A stretch of 6,017 bases of DNA from Actinomycetes bacterium (GTDB lineage: Bacteria > Actinomycetota > Actinomycetes > Actinomycetales > Cellulomonadaceae), in assembly GCA_023388235.1 (NCBI GenBank), contig JAEWGQ010000149.1, forward strand, positions 1 through 6,017, in the 5' to 3' direction. Shown here piece by piece: positions 5,392 through 6,017 of this stretch; position 1 is the stretch's first letter, and every line of letters begins with the position of its first letter. Under the pieces are notes generated by a model that was not told where the DNA came from, did no database searches, and saw only the letters and a list, made by a program, of their open reading frames with translations. The position numbers and the translations under genes were made by a program.

Positions 5392-6017
5392 GTGCCGGTG
5401 CTGCCCGCCCTGCCCGACGGCCCGGCCGTCGCCGCCGGGGTCACCCCGCCGCCGGGGCGCCACCTGCTGGTGCTGCCGGCCGGGGTCGCCCCGGACGAGG
5501 TCGACGTGCTCGCCACCAGCCGGTTCCCCGGCGCGCGGTGGGAGCGCCCGCCGCGCATCCCGTCCGGCCGGCGGGCCAGCGGCGCCGCCCGCGGACCCGC
5601 CCCGCAGGCCACGCCCGGGGTGCTGCGGCTCGGCCGGCTGTCGACCCTGACCGGCCCGTTCGCCCTCGAGCGCGAGCAGGTCGCGCGCTGGGGGCTGCCC
5701 ACGGACAGCGAGGTCGCGTGGGTCGTCGACGTGCCGCGCGAACGCGCCGAGCAGCCGGCGTTCGGGGGCGACCGGGACGGGCTGCGCCGGGCGTTCGGCA
5801 CCGCCGGCCCGGTCCGGGAGGAGGGCCGCGTCGTGCACTGGCTCGTCGCGGCCGCCCGGCGCCTCGGCGGGGCCGTGCGGGCCGACTCCGGCATCGTCCT
5901 CGAGCCCGACATGGACGCCGCCCTCGACCTGACCGTGCTCACGGACCGCTGGGTCGAGCCGCGCACCGTGCTGGCCGCGGCCCGGCGCGTCGAGCCCCGC
6001 GCCCGGCTGGACGGCGC
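5392..6017 (+). CDS. Unrecognised hypothetical protein, C-terminus outside window
   Basis: Open reading from GTG at 5392 to the right edge: 208 residues with no stop. It begins one base after the dcd stop, so the two are probably co-transcribed and translation may be coupled, since no clear ribosome site is visible. The visible protein is rich in Ala, Arg, Pro and Gly: VPVLPALPDGPAVAAG, then HLLVLPAGVAPDEVDVLA, GVLRLGRLSTLTGPFALERE, and a more regular segment with VVHWLVAAARRLGGAVRADS and ALDLTVLTDRWVEPRTVLAA. Codons strongly prefer third-position G or C. No membrane helix, signal peptide or catalytic motif is evident. GTG at 5398 is an alternative start. I do not recognise the family. Confidence 0.75.
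   Translation, partial: MPVLPALPDGPAVAAGVTPPPGRHLLVLPAGVAPDEVDVLATSRFPGARWERPPRIPSGRRASGAARGPAPQATPGVLRLGRLSTLTGPFALEREQVARWGLPTDSEVAWVVDVPRERAEQPAFGGDRDGLRRAFGTAGPVREEGRVVHWLVAAARRLGGAVRADSGIVLEPDMDAALDLTVLTDRWVEPRTVLAAARRVEPRARLDG

Noticed and set aside
4728..5966. Minus-strand open frame of 412 codons
   Set aside because: Runs antisense through dcd, which is certain, and has low-complexity Arg/Ser/Pro/Gly content.
1..6017. CRISPR array, insertion sequence or riboswitch
   Set aside because: No regularly spaced repeats, no transposase frame or terminal inverted repeats, and no long structured leader ahead of any gene were seen.

Overview
The window is very GC-rich actinobacterial chromosome. 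It most likely comes from Cellulomonas or a close relative in Cellulomonadaceae: the largest gene is a GH94 cellobiose phosphorylase whose sequence closely follows my recollection of the Cellulomonas gilvus/uda enzyme, and it carries a CelR/CebR-type operator. This assignment rests on recall, not on a search.

Layout, left to right. (1) 1-292, minus: N-terminal part of an unrecognised gene that runs off the left edge. (2) 415-444: a terminator-like hairpin. (3) 448-1986: a compact island of about 1.5 kb set into the 3' end of a tRNA-Gly(CCC) gene. The intact tRNA is at 1953-2026 (minus); a displaced copy of its 3' end lies at 448-483. The only convincing gene between the two copies encodes a two-pass membrane protein with a coiled coil and a C-terminal HNH nuclease domain. 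No integrase is present. A further 425 bp upstream of that gene holds no clear gene but does contain a stretch with strong coding-like codon bias. (4) 2028-2165: two strong hairpins and a possible tRNA promoter. (5) 2170-4665, minus: cellobiose phosphorylase. (6) 4666-4814: divergent control region with the CelR/CebR-like palindrome, a second LacI-family-like palindrome and a probable leaderless start for the rightward gene. (7) 4815-5390, plus: dCTP deaminase (dcd). (8) 5392-6017, plus: an unrecognised gene one base downstream of dcd and open at the right edge.

How it fits together. Cellobiose phosphorylase splits imported cellobiose in the cytosol into glucose 1-phosphate and glucose, and its operator suggests repression by a LacI-family regulator that responds to cello-oligosaccharides. 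dcd serves dUTP/dTTP synthesis and is an unrelated housekeeping gene reading the other way. The tRNA-Gly gene is the insertion point for foreign DNA. The island keeps the tRNA functional by supplying its own 3' half, including CCA, and has pushed the original 3' end and its terminator hairpin about 1.5 kb away.

The most interesting item is the island: directly repeated tRNA ends 1,503 bp apart, lower GC than the surroundings, and a lone membrane-anchored HNH protein as cargo. It could be a minimal trans-mobilised element, possibly carrying anti-phage or anti-DNA defence, or the shrunken remains of a larger island.
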